A program made the position numbers and the translations under genes. Under the pieces are notes generated by a model. It had not been told where the DNA came from. It was given only the letters and a program-made list of their open reading frames with translations, and made no database searches. A stretch of 64,000 nt of DNA from Ziziphus jujuba (taxonomy: Eukaryota; Streptophyta; Magnoliopsida; Rosales; Rhamnaceae). Where the stretch lies: the NCBI RefSeq assembly GCF_031755915.1, contig NC_083379.1:20780001-20844000 (forward strand), written 5' to 3'. Shown one piece after another: positions 1 to 13,148 of this stretch (position 1 is the stretch's first letter; every line of letters begins with the position of its first letter).

Positions 1-420
1 ATTAACAAAGAGTGATGGATGTGCAAGTGGAAGCGTGGTGTTACAAATGGTATCAGTCTGTACCTAACCAAAAGTGTATCAACAAGAATGTTGGGCCCCA
101 AAAGAGTGGATTGTGACAACCAGCATAGGTAGATACTATAATGGTTCAAATGTAATGATAGACACCCCAATAACACCAGGATTTTTCAAAGGAATTAGTT
201 TTAGGGTTCAAAATAATTTCTAAATTAAGCTTGCTAAGACAAGAGTAGTTTAAACATAGGTGACCTCCTTGGAAGTTGACAACATCAGTAGAGACTGACC
301 TGTATCGAGTGTCATTACTAAATATAGAAGTGTATTGGCCAAATTTAAGACAATATCGACAAAGAATAATAGATCCACTAATCGAGGTAGGGGGTTACAC
401 AGGGTGATCATTGCAGTTTT
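1..420 (+). repeat. Possible LTR-retrotransposon remnant with a PBS-like site
   Basis: A GTGTTACA followed closely by TGGTATCAG (48-56) looks like an LTR end followed by a primer-binding site for initiator tRNA-Met, as in plant retrotransposons. The following text (a GTTGGGCCCC motif near 90 and a GGGGGTTACACAG near 390-402) also has an LTR-like flavour. No coding sequence is seen and the left end lies outside the window, so the family and limits are uncertain. Confidence 0.3.
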
Positions 421-1606
421 CCTTTTTATTGAATATGTTTTAGCACTTCAATCCCTGAATTTTATTTTTTTATTTTTTTATTATTATTTTTTTTGGGCAC
501 TTTGATCCCCTAAGTCAAATTTCCTTTGAAAATTTGTCCTCAAAATGTCAAAACATAATTAGTATAAGGACCATTTGTGCAAGTGAAATTTAGTTGTAGG
601 AGCATTTATGCAAGCAAAATTTGAGTTCAATTACCAAAGTGCCATATAAAATTCAATTTGAGAACTATTTATGTAAGCACAATTGGAGTTCAATAACTAA
701 AATGCCAAATAAAAAAAAGAAAAAGAAAAGTAGAGATGAAAGTACCAAAACAAGCTCAAGTTAAAGGGAAAAACGCGCCAATTACCTTTTAAGAATTAGA
801 AGGCAACAACTCACTTAAAAGTTACCCTAACTATGAATAAAATAAGGAATAGGAAAATCTATTATATTCCACTCGTTTCCACTATTCAAGATTTGCTAAT
901 CCTATTTCATAAAAATAAGTACCATTTTATATACTAAATATGTCCTATGGGTTTGGAGCTGGCTAAAGTATAAATCCGTGAAGTATTAAAATAGGTAGCG
1001 AGTTTGAAATTTTGATGTTAGTGGCATGGGAAGAGAAAGTTTGAAGTTTTACTTCCTCTTTTTTTGATTAAAAAAAAAAATCATTGGGAATAGGATGGTT
1101 ATAATTGAAAGGAAACCCAAGCAAAAGAGGCATATTTATTTCGAAGGAAAAAAAAAATATATATATATATATATCGTTAAATATCAAATACATCCACAAC
1201 AAACAAAACTAGAGCTACATTTTCTTTATTCTTTTTTCTTATAATATACTAACAAATACATCTATTTATTGGTGTATAGAATATGTAATAAAGTAAATAG
1301 AAAATATGTGATAAGGGAAACAAGTAACCATATTAAATATGATTGATATGCAGCCTTAGTAGCCTCCTCCTCCACAGAATTATTGGTCAAATTGAGTCCA
1401 CCACAAAACACAAATGGGACTTGCCCTATTTGACCCGGCAAAATGAAATGAACAAGGGTTTCTTTTCATTTGCTCCTCCCCTCGAGAGTAAGAAAATAAA
1501 AAAAGTTAATGTATGATAATGATTGTCTTGACACTTGATTCCGGTTTCAATATTGCAAATCTACAATAAAATCTACTTTAATAAATTCTTTAAACTATAA
1601 CATTAA
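421..1606. other. AT-rich intergenic DNA
   Basis: No gene is recognised. The stretch holds homopolymer A and T runs and an (AT)9 microsatellite at 1157-1174. Stretches near 840-930 and 1075-1130 have a decayed MITE-like look, but no paired ends could be defined. Confidence 0.5.
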
Positions 1607-4527
1607 TGTCAGGATCTGTTCAGAATTCTTTCTCCGGAACCCTAGACAAGTCCTGATCCCGGGGAAATACCACCGAACCTTCTAACGGAAAATCCGGCAG
1701 CACCTCCCTTAAGGGTAGAACTTATCAAAAATTACCTGCACTGAAAACACACTTCTAAAACGTCCACCTTATTCCTCCCACAACTACAAGTTGATTTCCA
1801 CAAATTTCAGCACTCCAAAAATAAATAACAGTAATCCAGTGCATAATAAATACATAAGTGTCCCATACAGTATACAGAGCTTCATGAAGTACTACTAAGT
1901 ATAGAATACAACAAGAGTGAAAGAAATACTACAACTGCAATAAAAGAAGAACAGGGTACTTCACGAACTAAGACAGTGATGAAGATCAAGTCCGCTCCAG
2001 ATGAACACCGACAACCTGGTACCTAGAGGAACGGAATTTGAAAATATGAGATGCTAATCATCTCAGTGAGTGACCCTATCTACTATACAATATAATACCA
2101 CGGTAATAAGTAGATAAATAATAATTAATTGGAAATAATAATTTCTCTCAAAACCCTTACAATTCTCTCGGTTGGAAAAGTTCCCCTTTTAAAACTTTTT
2201 CACAAAACCCTTTGTTCGTATTCCCTGAAAACCAAGGCATCAAATAAATACCAGAGACAGTAATAATTATATTTTTAATTCCAATACAGTTTCAAAATAT
2301 TTATTTTAAAATCACAGTTCTGAAAATCACTTGATGCACCCACTATATACCAGTGGCGCCAACAGTACCCAGCATCCTAAGGTACCGCCAGACAGGAGGT
2401 TATAGAAAAAAACCGGCATACGGTGGTCGCGTGGCATCCCACTGCGCTGCTGCTAACTGGTGTCCCGGCCATGGAGGGGTGGCCTACCCTCATCCGATGG
2501 CAACCACAGGACAACCTCATAATATCACCTGCGCGCTACTCACACCCTCCTGCGCGCTAATCACATCCGTGTGCACAATATCCATATCACATATAAACAG
2601 AACACCAGTATGTGCACGGTGCATCTAAAAATCATAAAATCCACATATTTAAATTATATATCAAATTTCACATTTTGCATAAGCATAGCGGGTTTATCCC
2701 ATCCGCTTGAACCCGAAAATCCTCCACAATTTTTTTATAATCAACACCATAAATTCCATGATTTTCAAATCCACCAACTCCCAAATCCACCAATTCAAAT
2801 ATTCACATTTTCCCAATAGCATAAATAATTTCTCGAAATATAATAATTAAATCTCATAATATTCCATGGTTATATTTTATAAAAATTGGAGTCACCAACA
2901 TAAACAAATATTTTCCTTGAAATATTTGAAAATCAAATCATGCCCGATTTAATGTTAAAACCACAAGAATTTCCAAATTCTCAAAACCATAAAATAATTT
3001 CACATGGCATAAATTTATATAATGCATACTGTCTTTAATCAAAATAAATTCACTAATAATTCCACAATAAATCAAATAACTATTTGGCACATAGAATTTA
3101 AATTCCAAATATTCAAATCACACATAATATTCACCAATTAAATTCCCAAAATTAATTTGAAGGTGGGTCACTCACCTGGAGCACGCAATTAACCTAAGAT
3201 CCACCATGGGATCAATTCCATGACTCACCCGTGCTCCTAAAACACAATTCACACACAGTCAAATAAAATAATATTTTATTCGGGTAAATAATACCCGGTA
3301 CCCGAGGGGTCAAACACAAACGTTATCCAAAATAGTCGAATAATATACCGAATCGAAGCTTGAGCGACGAGGATTACAAATTCGATCTCCATCGACCCTA
3401 ATTCCGCCGGAGGTGGTCGGAATTTGGCCGGAAAGCTTCGGCCGGATTTAAACTTGAGGGATCTCTCAAACGATGGGGATTTTGGGCAATCTAACCCCGG
3501 AAATGGATTCAGAGGGGTCGAAAATGGTGGAATAGAGGTATGGGTCGGGCTGGGTTGGTCAAAAACGGCGAGAATCGCCGGAAAAACATAACCGGCCGCC
3601 GCCGATTTCACCGGCCCGATCTGGGCACGTCCGGCGGCGACTGGCCGGGAAAATTGGAGGCTGAGGTCGCGGGGAGATGGGCTACACCGGTGGCCGGCAC
3701 GTGTGGCATTCCGTCTACTAAAATCCAGCCAAAAGGCCGGTCAAAGAGAGCGGGGGAGAGAGTCAAAGGAGAGAGAGAGAGGGAGAAGTCTCTGCGTGTT
3801 TTTTTTTTTTTTTTTTTTGTCTCTGTCGGGCTCGGGGAAGAAGAAGGGAAGGAAAGGAAAAGAAAAGAGAAAGGAGGTGTTTTCCCACGTGGGGAAAAGA
3901 AAAGAAAAAGAAAAAGAAAAAGAAAAGAAAAAGGAAAATAAAAAAGAAATTAATTAAAATTAATTAAATAATATTAATAATAATATTATTATTTAAAATA
4001 ATAATAAAATAATATGATATTACACATGGTTGACATGTGGCTTCTCAACATGGTGACACATGGTCACCTTCATTAAGTCACACGTGGCACATCGTTACGC
4101 GTTTAAAAATAATATTAAAATAATACAGTATTTGAAAAACTTTACAGGTCCATAACTTCCAAACCACATGTCCAAATCAGACGTGCCGCTAGTCTACGGA
4201 CTCATATCGATGAGCACTTCATAACCATGCATAAGTCAAAGCTCAACCTTGCATGAATAAAAAGTCAACTCCAGCACCCCTTGGACAGTTTGGACCTCAA
4301 CTTGTTTTGCTCGTAACTTTCAAACCGTAGCTCCGTTTTCATGTGCTACTAGTCTACGAACTCGTGTCAACGTGTACTTCGTAACGGTACCTCAGTCAAC
4401 GTAGAATTCCAACTGGATCAAAAAGTCAACTTTTGACCCTTTTGGTCAACGGTCAACGGTCAACAGTCAACAGTCAACCTCGGTCAACGTGCAAAAATTC
4501 CGACATGGTTCGGGACGGGGTGTTACA
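1607..4527 (-). mobile_element. Solo LTR of a 2.9-kb-LTR retrotransposon family (copy 1)
   Basis: The repeat starts TGTCAGGATCTGTTCAG and ends GGGACGGGGTGTTACA, so it has TG...CA ends. Two further copies lie at 19913-23585 and 59403-62247. Flanks are ATTAA (1602-1606) and TTAA after the final A, consistent with a short target duplication whose last base is ambiguous. No gag or pol lies inside, so this is a solo LTR. Read on the minus strand it starts TGTAACACCCCG, a start common in plant gypsy LTRs, which is why I infer minus orientation. It contains a GC-rich block (3380-3720), a GA-rich block (3755-3945) and a GTCAAC-rich end (4380-4495). ORFs of 111-133 codons in it have no recognisable domain. 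Confidence 0.8.
4380..4495 (-). promoter_or_regulatory. Cluster of W-box cores at the LTR terminus
   Basis: The plus strand carries about seven GTCAAC units, several only 7 bp apart; on the minus strand each contains TTGAC, the WRKY-binding core. In the inferred minus orientation this is the start of U3, where retrotransposon enhancers usually sit. Function is inferred only. Confidence 0.4.
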
Positions 4528-4626
4528 TTAAATTGCGTTTAACTCTCTTTTCTAAAAAAGGAAAACAAATCAGTTTTTTTTTTTTTTGAAAACTAAATTT
4601 AAAAAATTTCCAACATAAACTAAATA

Positions 4627-4667
<41 letters not shown>

Positions 4668-6133
4668 CGAAGAGACTTAGCACTTACTTGAGTTTACCAA
4701 AAACAAAAAGAAGAAAATGCTGTTATTATTATTATTTGATTAATAAACATGCTCTTATTGAGGAGCGAAATTCTATTTATTCTACTATACCAATTATTCT
4801 TTTTTTTTTTTTTCAACAATAACTATACCAACTTTAAGAAAATAAATAAAGTAAATAAAAGAATAGCAGTTTCATGCATAATAAATATTGCTAGAAGTAT
4901 CAAATAAATATATCAAAATGTATAGCCAACAATTCTTAAACTATCGTGGATTAAATCTACGATGCCAGATTTCATTATAGGTAGTAAGTGTCATCCAATT
5001 AATTCTAGGACTGCTTAAAACTGTTATGCATTGCCTATTTTATTAATGTAAAAGTGTAATGTGTAACTATTTTATTTATTAACATATAAATATAACCTAA
5101 GTTTGAATAAGTAAATGTTTGAAAATGTTATTATAACTAAAACATAACCAAATCAAATATTGACACATGACACTTAGTGTACATTTAATAGATTTAGTTA
5201 GAACCTCTAGCATTATTTTTTTTCAATTTAAATACATAACATGATTTGAACGTTATTAAATGTTAATTGATTTGAAAAATAATATATATAATATTTAACT
5301 AAAGTATTGTAGGAAAAATTAATGCATTGAACTCCCAAAATAGGACACCAAATTAAGGAGTTAATGGAGATCAACTTAGTTGATAAGCCATTTAGATCTA
5401 TGTGTTGGGATTATGGATTAGCGATACCAAAATGGGGGAAAATTATTGTAAATGATCCAAAAAAAAAAAAATTAAGGAATTCCTTTTGTCTCTAAGTTTT
5501 TGAAAGGAATAAGGGAAACTTTGATTTGTCATATGATGGAGAAAAAGTGGGCATCCAACATTGTCTATTTCCTAATAAGATTCCTCTTCCCTTACCTCTT
5601 CACAAACTTCCAGCACATCTAATATGCAAAATAGATGTAAAAGTAGAATATCTATTTTATAGGATAAACTATTCTTCTCTTTGATACATTAAAAATTTTA
5701 GGTATATCTATTCCATATGAATACTTATTCCCCTAATTCAAGAAGAGCTATTCCCAAAAAAATAAAAATAAATAAATAAATAAATTCTAATTCTTATTAT
5801 ATTTATAATATATTTAAATCGAAATTGATTATCCTAAACTAAAAATGTGTAAATAACTATAAATTTTGACATTTAAGTCATTTTTACCAAATTTGATATT
5901 TTTGGAAAAAAAAAAACAAATTTTTATAAAGACTAAACATTGAACTTAGTCTAAGACAATAAACAAATATATCAAGAAGAATATCTATTCATTGTCCCTT
6001 ATCTGATTTCTATCAATCGACATTACTATTTATCTAGAAATAATCATTCTACATACCAAAGGTGCCTTTATAATTTATTACTGCAAAATACATACAAACA
6101 GGTTTGATATGGAAATTTTAAATATGCGACAGC
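4528..6133. other. AT-rich intergenic DNA
   Basis: No gene is recognised. It contains an (AT) microsatellite at about 4629-4665 and many A/T runs. Stretches near 5580-5770 resemble decayed MITE sequence, but no ends were defined. Confidence 0.5.
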
Positions 6134-6300
6134 TTGTGGCAAGTCACATTATTTAAATAATGATATATTATTTAAATATGTTTTAATTTTTATTAAACAA
6201 ATCATAATTTCAGAAGTAACAAAAAGTTATATTTACATTTAACCTACCAATAATTATTATAAGATATTAATTGGATTATTTTTCTAAAAAAATTATTTTT
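6134..6300 (+). repeat. Dispersed AT-rich repeat, copy 1
   Basis: The pattern GGCAARTCAYATTATYTAAATAATG, then a low-complexity stretch, then AGTAACA, an ACCTAYYAATAATT-like stretch and TTAATTGGATT is shared with 11414-11610 and, more weakly, with 38680-38830. No coding capacity is seen; it is probably a MITE or a fragment of a larger element. Confidence 0.45.
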
Positions 6301-7000
6301 TTCAATGGGTCAAGAAAACAGATTCATATTTTTTATATGACAATTAACATGAATAATATGATTTGCCACATAAATTATCTTTATCATAATTTTTTTATTT
6401 TTATTTTTACTATATTAAAATTATGTATATATATATAAGAATTCTCAAGTTAAAGAATCTCTAATTTTATTTAATTTGGCCTTCCTAGATGGCAAGTGCT
6501 AAATTTGAATTCAAAAATTAATTTTTATTTATCCGAATGGTTAAACCTTTGTAACATGGGTAATCCTAATTTAATTAAATTACCGATTTCATGATAAGGG
6601 ATTTTCTAAACGCATATATACTAGTTTTATCATATAAGACAAATTACAGGTGGATTTTTTTTTTCTTTTCATTATTTAGTTTTTTCTTCAATTTTTAGTG
6701 AGCTAGAAAGCTAGACTGACACGCCATTTCTCATGAACAGTCTCTTTCAAGTTTTGTTTACCCAAAAAAGAAAAACAAATTTCTTTAAGTTTTGTCTAGT
6801 GGTATGATTTTGGTTGCGGGTGCAGCAACTTCCTTTTTCGTTTTTTGGGCCTTTAGCCCCTCATTTTTTATCCATAAATAAATAAGAGAAAAAAAAAACT
6901 TTTAATTTTTTTTCTTTGAAATTTTGTATTTATAAGAGCATATTCAATTATGGATATAAAATATTCTTTACATGCAATAAAAATTTACATTATCTAAATT

Positions 7001-7336
7001 TATATAGCAATATATAATTAAATAGAAGAATATTTTGAATAACTTTATCTATTATTATATTTTTTTACATTAAAAATACAGGTAGTTACTAAAAAAAACC
7101 TTTACAATAGGTATACCTAAATATTTTGTCAAAATTGATGTGATAAGAAAGTCGAAATTTTGAAAATTTATATAGCAATATATAATTAAATAAAAGAGCA
7201 TTTTCAATAACTTTATCTATTATTATATTTTTTCATATTAACAATATGGACAGTTACTAAAAGACACTTCTACAGTAGGTATGCCAAAATATTTTGTCAA
7301 AATTGATGTGATAAGAAAGTCGACATTTTGAAAATT
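7001..7336. repeat. Direct tandem duplication, 168-bp unit x2
   Basis: The unit beginning TATATAGCAATATATAATTA at 7001 recurs at 7169. Both copies run through GTCAAAATTGATGTGATAAG to TTTTGAAAATTT with scattered substitutions. The second copy is slightly diverged, so the duplication is not recent. Confidence 0.75.
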
Positions 7337-8355
7337 TCTAAAAGACTAAATTTTCTTTAGAAAGACAATTCTTTCAAAAAATAAAATAAAGTAGCCAAAT
7401 ATCTAATTAATTAATAGATATAAATAGCTTTTTATGCATATTATTATTGAAAAATAATTTTATAATTGACATGTGTTTATGTGCAATCTCAATTTAAACA
7501 ATATAAATTGTATAGAGTAATTCATATTCACATTGAAGATGCTTTGATAACAATGTTATATTTATCAAAATATTTATTGAATTTATTTACTAAATAATGA
7601 TAAAAAAATTATTTATTAAATGATGTAGTAGATGATATTGTAACATTTATTTTTTTTTATTTTACCTATCAATTTAATGGTTTACTTATTCATATTTAAT
7701 TTATAAGAATATGCTAATTAATAATACCTTAACAAGTATCATTTAGTAAATAAATTTCATCAATATTTGTGTGTTTGTATCAGTACTATAAATATAAATT
7801 TATTATCTGATGGTAATGTATACAAAAGTTATTTATAACTATTAATTAATTATATATGTTATTTTTTTATTTTTTTGGAAAAATTAACATTTTAAGAAAA
7901 ATTTAACTTTTTACAAAATTTAAAATGTCTCATAGAAATTTAATAAATAAATATTTACTTGATAATGTCTAGATTATATTAGTTTTATATTCATTCAAAA
8001 CATTGTAATTGAAAGATAATTTAATAAGCAATTGAAAGATAATTTAATAAGCATTGACCAAATTGCCTACTTGACATATTTATTTTCGTTGAAGATGCTC
8101 TTAGAACGATTGACTTTCAAATGCATATGGCTTAATTTATTGTCAAAAAAAAAAAAATGCATATGGGTTTATTCATATTAGTTATACTAACATTTATACT
8201 ATTTCATACATTTTTCTTTTTACTTCCATATATGCTTCTCTAGTTTTTTAAAATTTCAACTATCTATTTCACATTATAATTTTAATTAACCTTGCTGGTA
8301 GTTTTTATTTTTATTTTTGTTTATTTATTTATTTTTTGAAACAAAACCTCATACT

Positions 8356-8529
8356 TCAATAAGATGAAACAACACTACAAATTTCATCCTTGAGTGTACG
8401 AACCAAACCATGTGGCATCTTCTCCACGTAGGATTCCAAAGAAGACGAGCATAGAGAAGAACGAGCCAGCTCATTGGCAGCTCAGTTTGACTCTGTCGGA
8501 GCTTCAACAAGTTTAAATGAAAAGTCTGC
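8356..8529 (-). pseudogene. RNase H-like (RVT_3) C-terminal relic of a LINE-type element
   Basis: One minus-strand frame reads ADFSFKLVEAPTESN, a stop, AANELARSSL and then an acidic/hydrophobic tail. This is the C-terminal pattern of the reverse-transcriptase-like RNase H domain, in which 'N.xAHxLAr' is typical; here His is replaced and a stop codon interrupts the domain. Only about 58 codons remain, with no N-terminal catalytic segment, so it is dead. It lies alone in AT-rich DNA with no other LINE sequence seen. The family assignment comes from motif recognition; the element type (LINE or domesticated RVT_3 gene) is uncertain. Confidence 0.55.
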
Positions 8530-11413
8530 TTTGTGTCTTTCACCATGAAGCGATCTGCACGTAAGAAAGAACACTAACTAACTCTCACCATAGAAATATT
8601 TGAATAATGCGTGATATTTTTTCAGAAGGAATATATTTTTTTAATTTTTATTTAATGAAGCAAATCATATTTGGTATAAGTTTGTACTTGTCAAATATTA
8701 ATTTAATAAAATAATATTTTCTTGTCGTAAATATCGAAACGTAAAATAAAATTTTCTTGCTGTAAATGATCAAAAAGTAAAATAAAATTTGCTTTTGCCA
8801 AAAAAATTTAGACCATCAGTTGACATTGCCTTGTTAGGTGAAGTTGAAATGTGGTAGATTCATAGTTGAAAAAATTATAAACTTTTTGTGAAATTTTTAT
8901 TTTTCCAACATAGAAATAGATATAATTTTCACAATATTCATTGAGAATTTTTATATTTTTAATAAGTTTGATGATTTTTTTTTTTTTATAATATCCTAAT
9001 CCGATTCTGTACGATTTGGTTAAAATTTTATATTTGTATAAAAAATTTCATAAAAATTTTAAAAAAATTTATGAATTTTTTAATTTTTTATCAAAAATTT
9101 TTATAATTATTATTGATATTAGTAAAAATTTTTGCCAAATTAACATTATTGATTTTTTTAACCTTTTAATTACCTTATAATAATTGAGCAAATAAAAATA
9201 AAAAATTCACATTTAACAAACAATCTCCAAAATTATATTAAATAAGTCTATTATATTGTTAGAGAAAATTAGTATCATACATTACAGGTTTACCTTTCTG
9301 TTTTTATATATTTTTTACAATAAAATTTTAATATTTATATAAATATTATAAAGTAAATAAAACTTAATATGTATACAAAAAAATTAAAGATATGTAGGAA
9401 ATATATTCTCTACTTACTCAACTATCAATATTTGTATCGTTGTCATATTAACAATTGTATACAAAATTATTAAAAAAAATATATGTTTCAATAATTACTT
9501 ATTATGTTTCACATTTTAAAATGAGAATAAAAAATAGATCAATAATTTTCAACCATCCAGAAGTTTTTTATGGTATTGAAGTGGTAGTTATGAACTATAA
9601 TGTAACTGTAATAATTATTTTATTTTAATTAATAAATAATTTTATTATACATATATATATATATATTTTTATATATTTTTTTATTAACAATAACATATTT
9701 ATAATCATTAACATTTATTATAAATCGATCAATTAAAAAAATATATAATATTTATTCCATTTTTTTGTAATTTTTAATCAATTAGATAATTAATTAATTA
9801 AATAAATCAATTTTAAAAATTTAATAAAAATTATTATTTTTTAAATAAATTTTTATCAATTTTGATAGTTTTTATGATATTTAATAATTTTTAATATTTT
9901 TATGAATATTTTTATATTTTGAATCATTGATATTTTTATCGATATAAAAAATTTTAAATCTTAGATAAAATATTATCAAAGTCTTCGTTAAAAAAAAGCA
10001 TGATTGACTAAACAAACAAAACAATAGTTGGAGGGGAAATATGAGAATTATTATAGTTAGGGGTAAGCTGTAAAATGCGTTATAATTTATAAGAAAAATG
10101 GCATCTACACTACTTAAAATAAAATAAATAAATAAATAATAAAAGGGGCTATTTTGGAATTTAGCAATCTTTGATGGAATTTAGAAATCAATTTTGCATC
10201 TACCATGTGACTCTCTTACTTAATGTCAATCTTTCAATGTCACTTCAGATATCTGAATGTGTATAACGCGGTTTTGGAGCGATTAATGCATGCAGATTCG
10301 GACACCAGAGAAGATGGATAAGTCAAATCAAGATGTGGATCTCGTGCAGGCAACACAGGTCAAGCCTGTGCATAACGTTGCTGCTCGAATTTTCGCAAAT
10401 CATACTTTGCATTTAAAGTTTGACCCCAACCGTGCTTTTTGATTTTTTTGTTTTTCTTTTCAAGGGCAAATTCAGTTTGCTAGCATGATACACGCTTAGC
10501 AGTGCCACCTGATATTGATTGACAGACAATGTGTAGTATGCGTGTACGGTAAGTTGACGTCAGATAATTGACTCTGAGGTCCACCATAAGGCCGGACAAG
10601 AAGAGTCGATTGGACGTTTTTTATTTTTATCACTTATTTCAACAATTTTATTTTATTTTTCAAGTCACATAATTGATATATTTTTATTTCAACGGAAAGA
10701 GATGTCATTTTTATATATTTAAATTTAAATAATATAAATATATAATTAATTTTGAAATAATTTTTTAATAATAATATATAACAAATTATTTATAATTATT
10801 AATTAATTATATATTTTTGATCAAAATTTTTATTTTTTTAAATTAATATTTTAAAAAAATTTATAATGTGTGACAATGTCTTCATAAATAGAAAATCATT
10901 TTGATAATATTTTTTTTTCTATATTAGCTTGATAAAATGTTTAACTAGATATATTAATTTTTTATTTTATTTTAAGTATCTATTTATTTTTTTAAAGTGA
11001 CAAAAAAATAAACAGAAGATAGTGCAATTGTAGATGCTCTAATAATATAAATGTCATTAATACTTTATTTTTATATGATATATATGTTTAAGCCTTTTTA
11101 GAATAATCTGATGGTATCAATATTATCTTTTCTTTTAATAGCATTTGGATCATATCAAATGCTAAAATTTAATAAAATTAAAAAAGTGATCAAGCATGAA
11201 TTTAGTAACATACTAAAATTTTATTTATGGTAAACAAATCATGTCAAGATATGGTGATAACAAATTTAATTTTAAATTTCAATTCTTAATGTGATTAAAA
11301 TGTTAAAAAATGAATCATGACGTTATTAAATACGTAATTTGAACGTAATTACATATATAGATACATAATTCTAATATAGTAAGGATGCAGTAAGGATCTT
11401 ATGGTAAGGATAG
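8530..11413. other. AT-rich intergenic DNA with a higher-GC island
   Basis: No gene is recognised. The stretch is very AT-rich except for about 10180-10620, which is clearly less AT-rich and more complex. That island could be a remnant of a low-copy sequence such as an old exon or promoter, but it has no open frame or motif I can name. Confidence 0.4.
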
Positions 11414-11449
11414 TTTATATGGCAAATCATATTATCTAAATAATGCCAC

Positions 11450-11499
<50 letters not shown>

Positions 11500-11642
11500 T
11501 TTGAATATAATCTATAAAAGGAAGTAACATGTCATATTTGCATGAGACCTATTAAAAATTGTTATAAAAAGGTTAATTGGATTTTTTAAAATTTGATTGA
11601 TAATTTATTTTTCCTATGTGACAACCAACATGGATACATAAC

Positions 11643-11673
<31 letters not shown>

Positions 11674-11745
11674 TTTTGAATAAAACCCAATAGGAGAAGG
11701 AGCATGAAACATATTAAATAGAATTCCAACTAGATTACCCTAAAT
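11414..11745 (+). repeat. Dispersed AT-rich repeat, copy 2, with (TG)n
   Basis: 11414-11610 matches the repeat at 6134-6300 and contains a (TG)n run at 11455-11497. 11660-11745 holds a second partial unit (AATAAAACCCAATAGGAGAAG) matching 38740-38790. The two partial copies are separated by a (TA)n run at about 11644-11668. Confidence 0.45.
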
Positions 11746-11758
11746 AATTGTTCGAAGC

Positions 11759-12063
11759 TGAATGGAAAAATATTTTGGAAATTGCTCAAACTTCTTATAT
11801 AGAAATATTTTCAAACACAAGCAACAAAAGAATGTGGGTGTTTTTTTTTTTTTTTTCCTTATTAAATGCAAATGGGAGACGTATCTTATTTATAGAATGA
11901 GAAAAGGTCATACATGTTGACATATGGCAACTTAGGTGTCAACAAATTATATTAAATGGTCATGCAAGAAGACACCTTAGGTGTCATGCGTTGCTAGTGT
12001 GTTAATCTAAATTGATGAGTAAGTCATTTGCTTGCTAAATGTCAAAATGTTCATCATTCAACA
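11759..12063 (-). mobile_element. 3' LTR remnant of the copia element
   Basis: Directly downstream of the last copia RNase H codon on the minus strand is a purine-rich ATAAAGGAG (rc of 12064-12072), then TGTTGAATGATGAAC, the expected polypurine tract and LTR start. A TATAAATA promoter-like box follows about 175 bp in (rc near 11890). The far end is placed where the strand reads CCATTCA at about 11759, which is uncertain. The 5' LTR is not seen. Confidence 0.5.
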
Positions 12064-12241
12064 CTCCTTTATGAACATTTTTGAAACTCTGATAATTTTT
12101 TGAAGTAATTCAAATTGTGCTGAAGATAGTATTTAGGTGAAAATATTAGCTAGCTATTCTTCAATCTTGCAGTACATCAATTTAATTTCTTTATTTTCGA
12201 CTACATCACGTAGGAAATGGAATTTGATCATAATGTGTCTT
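12064..12241 (-). pseudogene. Copia polyprotein relic: RNase H C-terminus
   Basis: One minus-strand frame reads RHIMIKFHFLRDVVENKEI, then a YCK...E tail, 'LANIFT' and a hydrophobic end closing in a stop. This is the C-terminal signature of Ty1/copia RNase H (a KHI-x-KYHF-x-RE-like block, then an ADIFTK-like block). Two in-frame stops show decay. The upstream part of the same frame resumes at 19408, beyond the CACTA insertion. Confidence 0.75.
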
Positions 12242-12279
12242 CACTACTAGAATCGCATTGATAACTGACGCAATAAATG

Positions 12280-12720
12280 CGTCGCACAAAATAAATAACG
12301 ACGTATCGCACGGTGTCGCCTAATGTCTTGTCGCTAAATCTATAAGACAACAAGCGACGCATTATAAGAGTCGCCTATCTTTGACTTTTTAGCGACTCAT
12401 ATTTACTTTTAGCGACGCATTAATAGAGTCGCCTATTTAGCGACGCATTGACTATTTAGAGACGCATTATTAGTGTCGCCTATTTAGCGACGCATTTTAC
12501 TATTTAGCGACGCATTAGTAGAGTCGTCTATTTAGCGACGCATTAATAAAGTGACTATTTAGCGACGCATTAATAGAGTCGCCTATTTAGTGACGCATTA
12601 ATAGAGTTGACTATTTAGCGACGCATTAGTAGAATTGCCTATTTAGAGACGCATTAATCGAGTCGCCTATTTAACGACGGATCGACACTTTTAGCGACGC
12701 ATTATTTCTTAATGCGTCGC
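12280..12720. repeat. CACTA subterminal repeats (GCGACGCAT motif, about 12 copies)
   Basis: Variants of TTTAGCGACGCATTAATAG and AGTCGCC recur roughly every 25-30 bp. In the En/Spm model, subterminal direct and inverted copies of a short motif bind the element's TNPA-type protein; here GCGACGCAT and its complement ATGCGTCGC are the obvious candidates. The same motif recurs in the internal array and near the right end (19080-19390). Confidence 0.75.
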
Positions 12721-13148
12721 CCCTTCTTTTTTTTTTTTTTTTTTTTTTAAATTTTGTGAAAAGTGATTAAAATAGTAAAAATATAAAAATAATTAAAATA
12801 CAAAAAAATGAAAACTAGCTTCATCCAAAATAAATAGAATACAAAAATTTTAAATAAATATTTTGTCATAACAAATTAATTATCAAATAAATTAAATATC
12901 ATCTCATTGATATATTTTTACATAATTTGTAAGCTATTGTATTTTTCATAACAAATTTAATATTAATTAAACTTCCATGAATGCATATTCATTGAGATGG
13001 AAGTTGACCTCTTGTTGACGATATTACATCCTCATACTGCATATGGAAACATTAAAAAAGTTATTAGCATGCACTTATGCAAAATAAATAAAATATTAAT
13101 CATTATTAAATTTGTAATTTAGTATAAATGAAAATTTAAAAAATATTA

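Noticed and set aside
10180..10620. Higher-GC island as a gene
   Set aside because: No open frame or splice-supported exon could be found in either strand; left as unassigned.
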